From NCBI RefSeq assembly GCF_008632955.1, contig NZ_CP043959.1, positions 5,518,001-5,582,000 of the forward strand: 64,000 bases of DNA, given 5' to 3'. How positions within the stretch are numbered: position 1 is the first letter of the stretch; each line of letters starts with the position of its first letter. The DNA is from Streptomyces tendae. GTDB taxonomy: Bacteria > Actinomycetota > Actinomycetes > Streptomycetales > Streptomycetaceae. Below the pieces are notes generated by a model. It did no database searches and had not been told where the DNA came from. It saw nothing but the letters and a program-made list of their open reading frames with translations. The translations under genes were made by a program, and so were the position numbers. Positions 26,186-34,851 of the stretch are shown piece after piece.

Positions 26186-27094
26186 TCAGGTGCACCACCA
26201 GAGGAACTTCTTGCAGGTCTTCGACGGTTCGGGTTCCGGCTCCGGCTCCTCGGTGGTCGGGTCGGGGCCGGGGTCGGGGGCCTCCGTCTCCGGCGGGTCC
26301 TCCCCGGTGGGGGGTGCGGCCGGGTCGGTCGTGGGCGCGTCCGCGGACGCCGACGACTCGGTCGCCTCCGCCGACTCCTCGTCCGCCCCTTCCGACTCCT
26401 CGTCCTCGGGCGAGGACGCCGACGCCGAGGCCGACCCCGACGCCCCGGGGCTGGGGGACGTCCCCGGTGTCCCCGCCTCCGCGGCACCGCCGCTCTCCGA
26501 CGCGCTCGCCTCGACCTCCTCCGCGCCCCCGTCGACCGACTCCTCACCGGCGACCGCCTGGCGGTCCCCCGAGCCGGGCGCGTCCAGCCCCAGTTCCGCC
26601 AGGCTCAGTCCGCCGGCCGCGAGGACGAAGCCCGCGACGACCATCAGGGTGCGGTTGCGCCGTCTGCGGTGGGCCGCCGCCTTGCGGTCCCGGCGGCTCT
26701 GACCGGCGTGCCGGTCCTCGTCCTCCGGCTCCCGCCCCCGGCGCCGGGCGGCGCGCCGCCCCGACGGCGCCGCATCGGCCCCCACGTCCTCACGGCCGTC
26801 GCGCGCGTCGTCCGGGCGGTCCTCGCCGTGGGCGTCGTCGCCCGAGTGGGCATCGTTGTCGGCGTAGGCATCGTTGTCGGCGTGGGCGCCGTGGGCGCCG
26901 CCCTCGCGGGGGTGCGCGCCACCGGCGCCGTATCCGCCGCCCCGTGCGGACGCGGGCGCGCCGGGGGTGTCGCCCGCGGGCCCCGCCGGCGCGCCCTGCC
27001 CCTGCTGGGCGCGCAGCGTCTCGACGGGCGTGCCGCAACCGGGGCAGGCCAAAGCGCCGTTGAGGTGCCGTCGGCACGGCTGACAAAAGTCCAT
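26186..27094 (-). CDS. Zinc-ribbon single-pass membrane protein with acidic extracellular tail
   Basis: A 302-residue protein not assigned to a known function. Residues 1-20 form a zinc ribbon (CxxC at C4/C7 and C17/C20). Residues 30-110 are low-complexity with repeated His/Asp/Asn (HADNDAYADNDAHSGDD). A basic stretch (113-148) precedes one membrane helix (about 149-167). The remaining 135 residues are Glu/Ser/Pro/Thr-rich and end in KTCKKFLWWCT with two cysteines. By the positive-inside rule the ribbon is cytoplasmic and the acidic tail outside. It is divergent from the sugar operon by 239 bases. Confidence 0.7.
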   Translation of the reverse strand: MDFCQPCRRHLNGALACPGCGTPVETLRAQQGQGAPAGPAGDTPGAPASARGGGYGAGGAHPREGGAHGAHADNDAYADNDAHSGDDAHGEDRPDDARDGREDVGADAAPSGRRAARRRGREPEDEDRHAGQSRRDRKAAAHRRRRNRTLMVVAGFVLAAGGLSLAELGLDAPGSGDRQAVAGEESVDGGAEEVEASASESGGAAEAGTPGTSPSPGASGSASASASSPEDEESEGADEESAEATESSASADAPTTDPAAPPTGEDPPETEAPDPGPDPTTEEPEPEPEPSKTCKKFLWWCT

Positions 27095-27172
27095 GACGCG
27101 GGAAGGTTAGGTTCCGGTCCGGTTCGGTTCCTAGGCCTTCCTGTGAAGGTTTGGTGCGGACCCTTACGCAAT

Positions 27173-27193
27173 GGTTTCGAAACTGCCGAAACC
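27173..27193. promoter_or_regulatory. LacI-like inverted repeats upstream of the sugar operon promoter
   Basis: GGTTTCG (27173-27179) and CGAAACC (27187-27193) are perfect seven-base arms. Inside lies the ten-base palindrome GTTTCGAAAC (27174-27183) with the central CG typical of LacI-family operators. It lies 18 bases before the -35 box and could serve either divergent gene. Confidence 0.4.
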
Positions 27194-27210
27194 GTTATGT
27201 GCGCGACCCA

Positions 27211-27240
27211 TTGACACCCCCACCACACCGTCCTTAGTGT
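27211..27240 (+). promoter_or_regulatory. Sigma70-type promoter of the sugar operon
   Basis: TTGACA (27211-27216) is a perfect -35 box, and TAGTGT (27235-27240) is an acceptable -10 at 18-base spacing, 94 bases before the dehydratase start. The repeats at 27253-27281 begin 13 bases beyond the -10, where a bound repressor would block transcription. Confidence 0.6.
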
Positions 27241-27252
27241 CTCGCCAGCATT

Positions 27253-27281
27253 TCGAACGTGTGACGAAATATCGAACGTGT
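27253..27281. promoter_or_regulatory. Direct-repeat operator downstream of the -10 box
   Basis: TCGAACGTGT occurs twice, at 27253-27262 and 27272-27281, 19 bases apart. Read on the minus strand, the second copy gives GTTCGATATTTCG, close to the perfect palindrome before the GH51 gene (TTCGATATATCGAA at 62576-62589). A related half-site, TTCGAT on the minus strand, lies near 29688-29693 before the barrel-like gene. A common repressor is inferred. Confidence 0.5.
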
Positions 27282-27333
27282 AGAAACCGCACACGCCGAT
27301 GACAGTCCACCACCGCAGCGAGGGGCAACTGCC

Positions 27334-28497
27334 GTGCGCATCACCGGAATCAGCACACACGTGGTCGGGACGCCGTGGCGCAACCTGACGTACGTCCAGG
27401 TGCACACCGACGAGGGAATCACCGGAGTCGGCGAGACCAGGATGCTCGGCCACACCGACGCGCTCCTGGGCTACTTGAGGGAGGCCGAGGTCAATCACGT
27501 CCTCGGCTCGGACCCGTTCGCCGTCGAGGACCTGGTCCGCCGCATGAAGTACGGCGACTACGGCCGCGCGGGCGAGATCGTGATGTCCGGGATCGCGGTC
27601 GTCGAGATGGCCTGCTGGGACATCAAGGGCAAGGCGCTCGGCGTCCCCGTCTGGCAGCTGCTCGGCGGCAAGGTCACCGACAAGGTCAAGGCGTACGCCA
27701 ACGGCTGGTACACCACCGAGCGCACCCCGGAGGCGTACCACAAGGCGGCGCGGACGGTGATGGAGCGCGGCTACCGGGCGCTGAAGATCGACCCGTTCGG
27801 CACGGGCCATTTCGAACTCGATCACAAGGAGACCCTGTACGCCGTCTCCCTGATCGAGGCCGTGCGGGACGCGATCGGCCCCGAGGCCGAGCTGATGCTG
27901 GAGATGCACGGCCGTTTCTCCCCCGCCACCGCCGTCCGGCTCGCGCACGAACTGGCGCCGTTCAAGCCCGCGTGGCTGGAGGAGCCGGTTCCGCCGGAGA
28001 ACCTCAAGGCGCTGGAGAAGGTCGCCGCGAAGGTCGACATGCCGGTCGCCACCGGTGAACGCATCCACGACCGCATCGAGTTCCGTGAGCTGTTCGAGAG
28101 CCAGGCGGTCGACATCCTGCAGCCGGACGTCGGCCACATCGGCGGCATCTGGGAGACCCGCAAGCTCGCGGCGACCGCCGAGACGCACTACATGCTGGTC
28201 GCCCCGCACAACGTCGGCGGCCCGGTGCTCACCGCCGCGTCCCTCCAGGTCGGCTTCACCTCCCCGAACTTCAAGATCCTGGAGCACTTCAACGACTTCG
28301 CCGACGCGGAGATCAAGAAGGTGGTCAAGGGCGCGCCCGTGGTCGACCCGGAGGACGGCTGCTTCCACCTCTCCGACGCGCCCGGCCTCGGGGTGGAACT
28401 GGACGTCGACGCGGCGGCCGAGTTCCCGCAGCAGCAGGCCCGGTTCGACCTGTGGGCCGAGGGCTGGGAGCAGCGCAAACCCAAGGGGACGAAGTGA
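27334..28497 (+). CDS. Mandelate racemase/muconate-lactonizing-type sugar acid dehydratase
   Basis: A 387-residue enolase-superfamily enzyme. The capping domain is N-terminal (1-120) and the barrel follows. Likely catalytic/metal residues are K151 (LKIDPFG), metal ligands E190 (EMHGRF), E216 (LEEPVPPEN) and E242 (GERIHDR), and the D265/H292 dyad (QPDVGHIGG, PHNVGGP). This pattern fits acid-sugar dehydratases such as galactonate dehydratase, but the exact substrate cannot be read from sequence. GTG 27334 is the start. The next gene overlaps by four bases (GTGA). First gene of the sugar region. Confidence 0.85.
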   Translation: MRITGISTHVVGTPWRNLTYVQVHTDEGITGVGETRMLGHTDALLGYLREAEVNHVLGSDPFAVEDLVRRMKYGDYGRAGEIVMSGIAVVEMACWDIKGKALGVPVWQLLGGKVTDKVKAYANGWYTTERTPEAYHKAARTVMERGYRALKIDPFGTGHFELDHKETLYAVSLIEAVRDAIGPEAELMLEMHGRFSPATAVRLAHELAPFKPAWLEEPVPPENLKALEKVAAKVDMPVATGERIHDRIEFRELFESQAVDILQPDVGHIGGIWETRKLAATAETHYMLVAPHNVGGPVLTAASLQVGFTSPNFKILEHFNDFADAEIKKVVKGAPVVDPEDGCFHLSDAPGLGVELDVDAAAEFPQQQARFDLWAEGWEQRKPKGTK

Positions 28498-29537
28498 GCG
28501 CCCCGGACGCCCCCGCCGGGGGTGCCGCCGTCGTCGTCGAGGCGCCCGGCACGCACCGCCTGGTCCCGCACGAGCCGCGCGAGCCCGGTCCCGGCGAGGC
28601 GCTGGTCCGGGTGCACGCGGCCGGGATCTGCGGCAGCGACCGCGAGGTCTACCAGGGCAACCGGCCCGAGGGGTACGTGCGGTACCCGCTGACCCCCGGC
28701 CACGAGTGGTCCGGGACGGTGTGGCGAGTGGGCGCGGGCGTGCCCGGGGAGCTGACCGGCCGCAAGGTGACCGGCCGCAAGGTGGTCGGCGAGGGGTTCC
28801 GCAACTGCCAGGTGTGCGACCGCTGTCACGCCGGTGAGACCACCCTGTGCACCGCGGGCTACGAGGAGACCGGCTTCACCCGGCCGGGCGCCATGGCTCC
28901 CACGCTCACCCTGCCCGCCCGGCTGCTGCACGTCCTGCCGGACGACGCCGACCTGTCCGCCGCGGCGCTGCTGGAGCCCGCCGCCTGCATCGCCGCCGCC
29001 GCGCTGAAGGCGCGTGCCGTGCCCGGTGAGCGGGTGGCGGTGGTGGGCACCGGCACGCTGGGCATGTGCGCCGTGCAGTTCCTGCGCGCCGCCTCGCCCG
29101 CCGAGCTGCTGGTGGTCGGCACCCGGGACGACCGGGAGGCGCTGTCCCGGCAGTTCGGAGCCACCGCGTTCCGCACCAAGGACCAGCCGCTCCCGGACGG
29201 CTTCGACGTGGTGATCGAGACGGCCGGGTCGGCCGACGCGGCCCGTACCGCGGCGGGTCTGCTGCGGCGCGGCGGGCGGCTGGTGCTCACCGGCATCCCG
29301 GCGCCGGGCGCCGACGGGCTCGACCCGACGGACCTGGTGGTGCGGCAGCTGGAGGTGCACACCGTCTTCGGCGCGCCGCCGGACGCCTGGGCGCACACGG
29401 TGCGGATGTTCGCGGCCGGACTGCTCGACCCGCTGCCCCTGGTCACCCACGAGCTGCCGCTCGCCGAGTTCCCCGCCGCCATCGAGCTGGTGGGGTCCGG
29501 CGACCCGAAGGTGGGCAAGGTCCTGCTCCGTCCCTGA
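28494..29537 (+). CDS. Zinc-dependent alcohol/polyol dehydrogenase
   Basis: A 347-residue medium-chain dehydrogenase. Catalytic zinc ligands are in AGICGSDREV (Cys) and TPGHEW (His-Glu). The structural zinc lobe NCQVCDRCHAGETTLC has four cysteines. The NAD(P) fold is VAVVGTGTLGMCAVQF (about 182-197). It resembles sorbitol, threonine or galactitol dehydrogenases and likely oxidises the sugar or polyol fed to the dehydratase encoded just before it. GTG 28494 overlaps the upstream stop, with AAGGGGA as ribosome site. A strong terminator follows. Confidence 0.88.
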   Translation: MSAPDAPAGGAAVVVEAPGTHRLVPHEPREPGPGEALVRVHAAGICGSDREVYQGNRPEGYVRYPLTPGHEWSGTVWRVGAGVPGELTGRKVTGRKVVGEGFRNCQVCDRCHAGETTLCTAGYEETGFTRPGAMAPTLTLPARLLHVLPDDADLSAAALLEPAACIAAAALKARAVPGERVAVVGTGTLGMCAVQFLRAASPAELLVVGTRDDREALSRQFGATAFRTKDQPLPDGFDVVIETAGSADAARTAAGLLRRGGRLVLTGIPAPGADGLDPTDLVVRQLEVHTVFGAPPDAWAHTVRMFAAGLLDPLPLVTHELPLAEFPAAIELVGSGDPKVGKVLLRP

Positions 29538-29539
29538 TC

Positions 29540-29582
29540 CGCGCCGGTACGAGGACGAGCCGACGGCCCTCGTACCGGCGCG
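29540..29582 (+). terminator. Long perfect hairpin after the dehydrogenase
   Basis: 29540-29554 (CGCGCCGGTACGAGG) pairs over 15 bases without mismatch with 29568-29582, with a 13-base loop, three bases after the stop. It divides the sugar region into two transcription units or limits read-through into the next gene. Confidence 0.75.
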
Positions 29583-29709
29583 CTCCGCCCGCGTCACCAG
29601 CCGCGCCGGCTCCCTGTCCCGCCCCCGTCTCCCGTACCGCACCGGGCCCGGCCGGCCCGTATCCCGGGTCGCGAACCACGTCCGGTACATCGAACACGAA
29701 GGACACCCT

Positions 29710-30678
29710 GTGACCGACGTTTCCGTCACGGCGCCCCGCAGGCCCGGTGAGCAGGCGCTCGCCGCGCTCGGCCTGGGCGCGCCCGCCCTCGACCCCGCCG
29801 ACGCCTCGCCGCACTCCTTCCCCGGCGGCGGCCGCTGGCGCACCGAGGTCCCCTCCTGCGAGGGACCCGAGGCGCTGGCGGTGGTCCTCAAGGAGTCCTC
29901 GCGCCTCGACGTGCCGGTGCACCGGATCAGCCAGGGCAGCGGCGTGTGGATGCTGACCGACGCCGAGATCACCGAGATGGTCGAGGCGACCGCCGAACGG
30001 GACATCGAGCTCTGCCTGTTCACCGGCCCGCGCGGCACCTGGGACATCGGCGGCTCGATCCGCACCGACTCGCACGGCGCCGGACTGCGCGCCCGGGGTC
30101 ACGACGCGGTGGCCGGCTGCGTGGAGGACGCGGTGCGCGCGACCGAACTGGGCGTGAAGTGCCTGCTGGTGGCCGACGAGGGCGTGCTGTGGACGCTGCA
30201 CCGGGCGCGGGCGGCGGGCATCCTCCCGGCGGACACCACGCTGAAGGTGTCGGCGCTCGTCGGGCCGGTCAACCCCACCTCGTTCGCGGTGCACGAGCAG
30301 CTCGGCGCCGACTCGGTCAACGTGCCCAGCGACCTGACGCTCGCCCATCTCACCGAGATCCGGCGGGTGTCGGCGGCCCCGATGGACATGTACATCGAGG
30401 CGCCGGACGACCTGGGCGGTTATGTGCGGATGTACGAGGTGGCGGAGCTGATCCGGCGTGGCGCCCCGGTGTACCTGAAGTTCGGGCTCGCCAAGGCGCC
30501 CGGCATCTACCCGTACGGCCACCACCTGCGGGAGGTCGCCCTGGCGACGGCGAAGGAGCGGGTGCGGCGCGGCCGGCTGGCGCTGGACCTGCTGGCCCGG
30601 CACGGCGCCGACGGCGACATGGCGCCGCTCGGTTCGCGGCTGCCGGGCGACCTGCGCAGGTTCGACATCCCGTCATAA
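29710..30678 (+). CDS. Unrecognised cytosolic protein, possibly a U32-like/TIM-barrel enzyme
   Basis: A 322-residue soluble protein without signal peptide. I do not recognise it with certainty. Regular strand-helix alternation and segments such as GADSVNVPSDLTLAHLTEIRR and PMDMYIEAPDDLGGYVRM resemble a TIM barrel, weakly like peptidase U32 proteins. GTG 29710 has AAGGA upstream. It sits between the dehydrogenase and the ABC importer and has a GTTCGAT-type half-site about 20 bases upstream, so a role in the same sugar pathway (isomerase, aldolase or lyase) is likely but unproven. Confidence 0.55.
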   Translation: MTDVSVTAPRRPGEQALAALGLGAPALDPADASPHSFPGGGRWRTEVPSCEGPEALAVVLKESSRLDVPVHRISQGSGVWMLTDAEITEMVEATAERDIELCLFTGPRGTWDIGGSIRTDSHGAGLRARGHDAVAGCVEDAVRATELGVKCLLVADEGVLWTLHRARAAGILPADTTLKVSALVGPVNPTSFAVHEQLGADSVNVPSDLTLAHLTEIRRVSAAPMDMYIEAPDDLGGYVRMYEVAELIRRGAPVYLKFGLAKAPGIYPYGHHLREVALATAKERVRRGRLALDLLARHGADGDMAPLGSRLPGDLRRFDIPS

Positions 30679-30689
30679 CGTTCCGGAAA

Positions 30690-30719
30690 CGCGGCTTCAC
30701 ACAAGTGGACACAGCCGCG
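30690..30719 (+). other. Inverted repeat upstream of the importer genes
   Basis: CGCGGCT (30690-30696) and AGCCGCG (30713-30719) are perfect seven-base arms with a 16-base loop, 12 bases after the preceding stop. It could be a weak terminator or an operator. The rest of the gap to 30859 shows no gene. Confidence 0.35.
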
Positions 30720-30859
30720 CACAATCCCACACACCCGTTCTCGGCCCAGGGGGCGAAGCCCCTCAGGCGCACGCACCGGCACCGCCTCGCACACGGCACC
30801 ACCGACTCCACCGAGTCGCCCGATCCGCTCAACTCGCCCGACGATCAAGGATGATCATC

Positions 30860-31972
30860 ATGCGCAACCGCAGAGCCGCATTCGCCGCGACGGCCACCGC
30901 CGTCTCCCTCGCCCTCGCCCTGACCGCCTGCGGCCAGAACAGCGACGGCGGCAGTGAGGACAAGAAGGGGAGCTCCGAGGGAGCGACCATCGGCATCGCG
31001 ATGCCGACCAAGTCCTCCGAGCGGTGGATCGCCGACGGCAACAACGTCGTCAAGAACCTGGAGGACAAGGGCTACAAGACCAAGCTGGTGTTCGGCGAGG
31101 ACGAGCCGGACCAGCAGGTCTCCCAGATCGAGAACATGATCACGCAGGGCGTGGACGCCCTGATCGTGGCGGCCATCGACAACAAGTCGCTGAACAACGT
31201 CCTCCAGCAGGCCGCCGACGCCGACATCCCGGTCATCTCCTACGACCGCCTGATCCTCGGCACCGAGAACGTCGACTACTACGCCTCCTTCGACAACGAG
31301 AAGGTCGGCGAGCTGCAGGGCACCTACATCGCCCAGCAGCTCGGCCTGGCGGACGGCAGCAAGAAGGGGCCGTTCAACATCGAGCTGTTCGCCGGCTCCA
31401 ACGACGACAACAACACCCGCTACTTCTTCCAGGGCGCGATGAACGTCCTGCAGCCGTACATCGACAAGAAGCAGCTCGTCGTCCGGTCCGGCCAGACGGA
31501 GCTGACCCAGGTCACCACGCTGCGCTGGGACGGTGCCACCGCCCAGCGGCGCATGGACGACATCCTCACCAAGTCGTACAAGAGCGCCAAGGTCGACGCG
31601 GTGCTCTCGCCGTACGACGGCATCTCCATCGGCATCCTGTCGGCGCTGAAGTCGGACGGCTACGGCACCGCGAGCAAGCCGCTGCCGGTCATCACCGGCC
31701 AGGACGCCGAGGTCGCCTCGGTGAAGTCGATCATCGCCGGCGACCAGTCGATGACCGTCTACAAGGACCTCCGCCAGCTCGCGAAGGTGGCGTCCGACAT
31801 GGTGGACGCCCTGCTCAACGACAAGAAGCCCGAGGTCAACGACACCAAGACGTACGACAACGGCTCGAAGGTGGTGCCGGCCTACCTGCTGGAGCCGGTC
31901 GCCGTGAACAAGGACAACTACAAGAAGGCCCTCGTCGACTCCGGCTACTACAAGGAAAGCGACCTCAAGTAA
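30860..31972 (+). CDS. chvE: Monosaccharide ABC transporter substrate-binding lipoprotein (ChvE-like)
   Basis: A 370-residue periplasmic-binding-type protein anchored as a lipoprotein (lipobox LTAC, C24). The ribose/galactose-binding type 1 fold is clear: TIGIAMPTKSSERWIADGNN, QVSQIENMITQGVDALIVAAID, PVISYDRLI and VDAVLSPYDGISIGILSAL. The close relatives are ChvE/multiple-monosaccharide binding proteins (arabinose, xylose, galactose). ATG 30860 is preferred over 30851 because AAGG at 30847-30850 is too close to the first ATG. The ATPase and permease genes follow. Confidence 0.92.
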   Translation: MRNRRAAFAATATAVSLALALTACGQNSDGGSEDKKGSSEGATIGIAMPTKSSERWIADGNNVVKNLEDKGYKTKLVFGEDEPDQQVSQIENMITQGVDALIVAAIDNKSLNNVLQQAADADIPVISYDRLILGTENVDYYASFDNEKVGELQGTYIAQQLGLADGSKKGPFNIELFAGSNDDNNTRYFFQGAMNVLQPYIDKKQLVVRSGQTELTQVTTLRWDGATAQRRMDDILTKSYKSAKVDAVLSPYDGISIGILSALKSDGYGTASKPLPVITGQDAEVASVKSIIAGDQSMTVYKDLRQLAKVASDMVDALLNDKKPEVNDTKTYDNGSKVVPAYLLEPVAVNKDNYKKALVDSGYYKESDLK

Positions 31973-32004
31973 CCGCCGCCCCCTAAGGATTGGAAGGCAC
32001 GACC

Positions 32005-33555
32005 ATGGCGGGACCCGTCCTGGAAATGCGCTCGATCGTCAAGACCTTTCCCGGCGTCAAAGCGCTGTCGGACGTCAACCTGACCGTCCGGCAGGGCGAG
32101 GTCCACGCCGTCTGCGGGGAGAACGGCGCCGGCAAGTCCACCCTGATGAAGGTGCTCTCGGGCCTGCATCCGCACGGCAGTTACGAGGGGGAGATCCTTT
32201 TCGACGGAGAGGTCTGCCGCTTCAAGGACATCCGGGCGAGCGAGCAGCGCGGCATCGTCATCATCCACCAGGAACTGGCGCTGGTGCCGTTCCTCTCCCT
32301 CGCGGAGAACATCTTCCTCGGCAACGAACACGCCCCCCGCGGGTTCATCGACTGGAACGAGACGCTCCGGCACGCCACCGAGGTGCTGCGCCGGGTGGGG
32401 CTCGACGACCACCCGGAAACCCGGGTCGCCGACATCGGCGTCGGCAAGCAGCAGCTCGTGGAGATCGCCAAGGCGCTGTCGAAGAAGGTGCGGCTGCTGA
32501 TCCTCGACGAGCCGACGGCGGCGCTGAACGACGAGGACAGCGGCAAGCTCCTGGACCTGATCCTGGAGCTGAAGAAGCAGGGCATCACCTCGATCATCAT
32601 CTCGCACAAGCTCAACGAGATCCGCCGGGTCGCCGACTCGGTGACCATCCTGCGCGACGGGCGGACCATCGAGACGCTCGACGTGAAGGCCCCGGAGACC
32701 ACCGAGGACCGGATCATCAGCGGCATGGTCGGCCGGGACCTGGAGAACCGCTTCCCGGAACGCACCCCGCACCAGCCGGAGGAGGGCACGGCGCCCGCCC
32801 TGGAGATCCGCAACTGGACCGTGCACCACCCCATCGACCAGCACCGCAAGGTGGTCGACGACGTGTCGCTGCACGTGCGGCGCGGGGAGATCGTCGGCAT
32901 CGCCGGGCTGATGGGCGCGGGCCGCACGGAACTGGCGATGAGCGTCTTCGGACGCAGCTACGGCCGGTACGCCGGCGGCACGGTGGTCAAGGACGGCGAG
33001 GAGATCCGCACCCGGAACGTCCCCGAGGCGGTCGGGCACGGCATCGCCTATGTCACCGAGGACCGCAAGCACTTCGGGCTCAACCTCATCGACACCATCA
33101 ACCGGAACATCTCGCTGAGCGCGCTCGGCAAGGTGTCGAGGGCCGGTGTGGTCGACGAGCACGAGGAGCGGAAGGTCGCCGAGTCCTTCCGCACGTCCAT
33201 GAACATCAAGGCGCCGACCGTGTTCGAGCCGGTGAACAAGCTGTCGGGCGGCAACCAGCAGAAGGTCGTCCTCAGCAAGTGGATCTTCACGGGCCCCGAC
33301 GTGCTGATCCTGGACGAGCCCACCCGCGGCATCGACGTGGGCGCCAAGTACGAGATCTACACGGTCATCGACCGGCTGGCCGCCGAGGGCAAGGCGGTCG
33401 TCTTCATCTCCTCCGAGCTGCCGGAACTGCTCGGCATGTGCGACCGCATCTACACCATGGCCGCCGGACGGCTGACCGGGGAGTTCTCACGGTCCGAGGC
33501 CTCGCAGGAATCGCTGATGCGCCAGATGACGAAGGACAAAGAGGTAACGCGATGA
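32005..33555 (+). CDS. mmsA: Sugar ABC transporter ATPase, two nucleotide-binding domains (MmsA/GguA-type)
   Basis: A 516-residue tandem ATPase of the RbsA/MglA class. The first domain has Walker A GENGAGKST (38-46) and Walker B LLILDEPTAAL. The second has the degenerate P-loop GLMGAGRTE, the signature LSGGNQQKVVL and DVLILDEPTRGIDVG, as usual for this family. GGAAGG precedes ATG 32005. It overlaps the permease gene by four bases (ATGA). It energises import of the sugar bound by the upstream lipoprotein. Confidence 0.93.
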   Translation: MAGPVLEMRSIVKTFPGVKALSDVNLTVRQGEVHAVCGENGAGKSTLMKVLSGLHPHGSYEGEILFDGEVCRFKDIRASEQRGIVIIHQELALVPFLSLAENIFLGNEHAPRGFIDWNETLRHATEVLRRVGLDDHPETRVADIGVGKQQLVEIAKALSKKVRLLILDEPTAALNDEDSGKLLDLILELKKQGITSIIISHKLNEIRRVADSVTILRDGRTIETLDVKAPETTEDRIISGMVGRDLENRFPERTPHQPEEGTAPALEIRNWTVHHPIDQHRKVVDDVSLHVRRGEIVGIAGLMGAGRTELAMSVFGRSYGRYAGGTVVKDGEEIRTRNVPEAVGHGIAYVTEDRKHFGLNLIDTINRNISLSALGKVSRAGVVDEHEERKVAESFRTSMNIKAPTVFEPVNKLSGGNQQKVVLSKWIFTGPDVLILDEPTRGIDVGAKYEIYTVIDRLAAEGKAVVFISSELPELLGMCDRIYTMAAGRLTGEFSRSEASQESLMRQMTKDKEVTR

Positions 33556-34796
33556 GCACGGATGTGACCGCCAAGACGCCGGCCCCGGCGCCGTCCGGCA
33601 AGGGCGGCGGGGCCCCGGGCGGCGGACTGTGGGGACTGGTCCTGGACGGCATGCGCCGCAACATGCGGCAGTACGGCATGCTGATCGCCCTCGGCCTGAT
33701 CGTGACGCTGTTCGCGGTGTGGACCGACGGCGACCTGCTGCTGCCCCGCAACGTCTCCAACCTGGTGCTGCAGAACAGCCACATCCTGATCCTGGCGATC
33801 GGCATGATGCTGGTCATCATCGCCGGCCACATCGACCTGTCGGTGGGATCGCTGACCGCGTTCGTCGGCGCCCTGGCCGCCGTACTCATGGTCAAGAACG
33901 ACATGCCATGGCCCTTGGCCGTGGCGCTGTGCCTGGTCATCGGCGCGGTCTCCGGGGCCGTGCAGGGGTTCCTCATCGCGTACGGCGGCATACCGTCGTT
34001 CATCGTCACCCTCGCGGGCATGCTGATCTTCCGCGGTCTGACGGAGATCTACCTGGAGGGCCAGACCCTCGGCCCGTTCCCCGAGGGCGAGCAGAAGATC
34101 GGCATGGGTTTCCTGCCGGAGGTCGGCCCGGAGACCAACTACCACAACCTCACGCTGCTGCTCGGCCTGGTGCTGATCGCGGCCGTGGTCCTCCAGGAGG
34201 TCCGGGACCGCAGGCGGCAGCAGTCGTTCTCGCTGGACGTGCTGCCGAGGAACCTGTTCCTGCTGAAGCTGGTCGCGGTCACCGCCGCGATCCTCACCGT
34301 CACCCTGCTGCTCGCCAGCTACAAGGGCACCCCGGTCGTGCTGCTGATCCTGGGCGTGCTGGTGGTCGGCTACAGCTACGTGATGCGCAACGCCGTGTTC
34401 GGCCGTCACATCTACGCCATCGGCGGCAACCTGCCGGCGGCCAAGCTGTCCGGCGTGAAGGACAAGAAGGTCACCTTCTACGTCTTCCTGAACATGGGCA
34501 TGCTCGCGGCCCTGGCCGGTCTGGTGGTCGCCGCCCGGCTGAACGCGGCCTCGCCGAAGGCGGGCCTCAACTTCGAGCTCGAGGCGATCGCCTCGGCGTT
34601 CATCGGCGGGGCCTCCATGAGCGGCGGTGTCGGCACCGTCCTCGGCGCCATCATCGGCGGTCTCGTCCTCGGCGTGCTGAACAACGGCATGAACCTCCTC
34701 AGCGTCGGCACCGACTGGCAGCAGGTCATCAAGGGCCTCGCCCTGCTGGCCGCGGTCGGCTTCGACGTGTGGAACAAGCGCAAGGTCGGTTCGTAA
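33552..34796 (+). CDS. mmsB: Sugar ABC transporter permease (MmsB/GguB-type)
   Basis: A 414-residue polytopic membrane protein of the BPD_transp_2 (RbsC-like) family. Motifs include MMLVIIAGHIDLSVGSLTAFVGALAA, GGIPSFIVTLAGMLIFRGL and GASMSGGVGTVLGAIIGGLVLGVLNNGMNL. An internal loop rich in charged residues (near 215-230) is typical of the GguB group, which is longer than RbsC. ATG 33552 is coupled to the ATPase stop. A terminator-like hairpin follows at 34805. Confidence 0.93.
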   Translation: MSTDVTAKTPAPAPSGKGGGAPGGGLWGLVLDGMRRNMRQYGMLIALGLIVTLFAVWTDGDLLLPRNVSNLVLQNSHILILAIGMMLVIIAGHIDLSVGSLTAFVGALAAVLMVKNDMPWPLAVALCLVIGAVSGAVQGFLIAYGGIPSFIVTLAGMLIFRGLTEIYLEGQTLGPFPEGEQKIGMGFLPEVGPETNYHNLTLLLGLVLIAAVVLQEVRDRRRQQSFSLDVLPRNLFLLKLVAVTAAILTVTLLLASYKGTPVVLLILGVLVVGYSYVMRNAVFGRHIYAIGGNLPAAKLSGVKDKKVTFYVFLNMGMLAALAGLVVAARLNAASPKAGLNFELEAIASAFIGGASMSGGVGTVLGAIIGGLVLGVLNNGMNLLSVGTDWQQVIKGLALLAAVGFDVWNKRKVGS

Positions 34797-34804
34797 GTCA
34801 GCCC

Positions 34805-34828
34805 GGGCCCCGCCGCACGGCGGGGCCC
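34805..34828 (+). terminator. GC-rich hairpin after the permease
   Basis: GGGCCCCGCC (34805-34814) pairs with GGCGGGGCCC (34819-34828) around GCAC, then CCTTCCCTT. The epimerase starts 23 bases further, so this may be a partial terminator inside the transcription unit. Confidence 0.6.
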
Positions 34829-34851
34829 CTTCCCTTCAGGGAGCCGCACTG

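Noticed and set aside
25432..27063. Long open frames across the minisatellite on both strands
   Set aside because: The repeat lacks stops in most frames; translated products are only repeat-derived Arg/Pro/Gly/Ala text, and no ribosome site is seen. Treated as repeat DNA.
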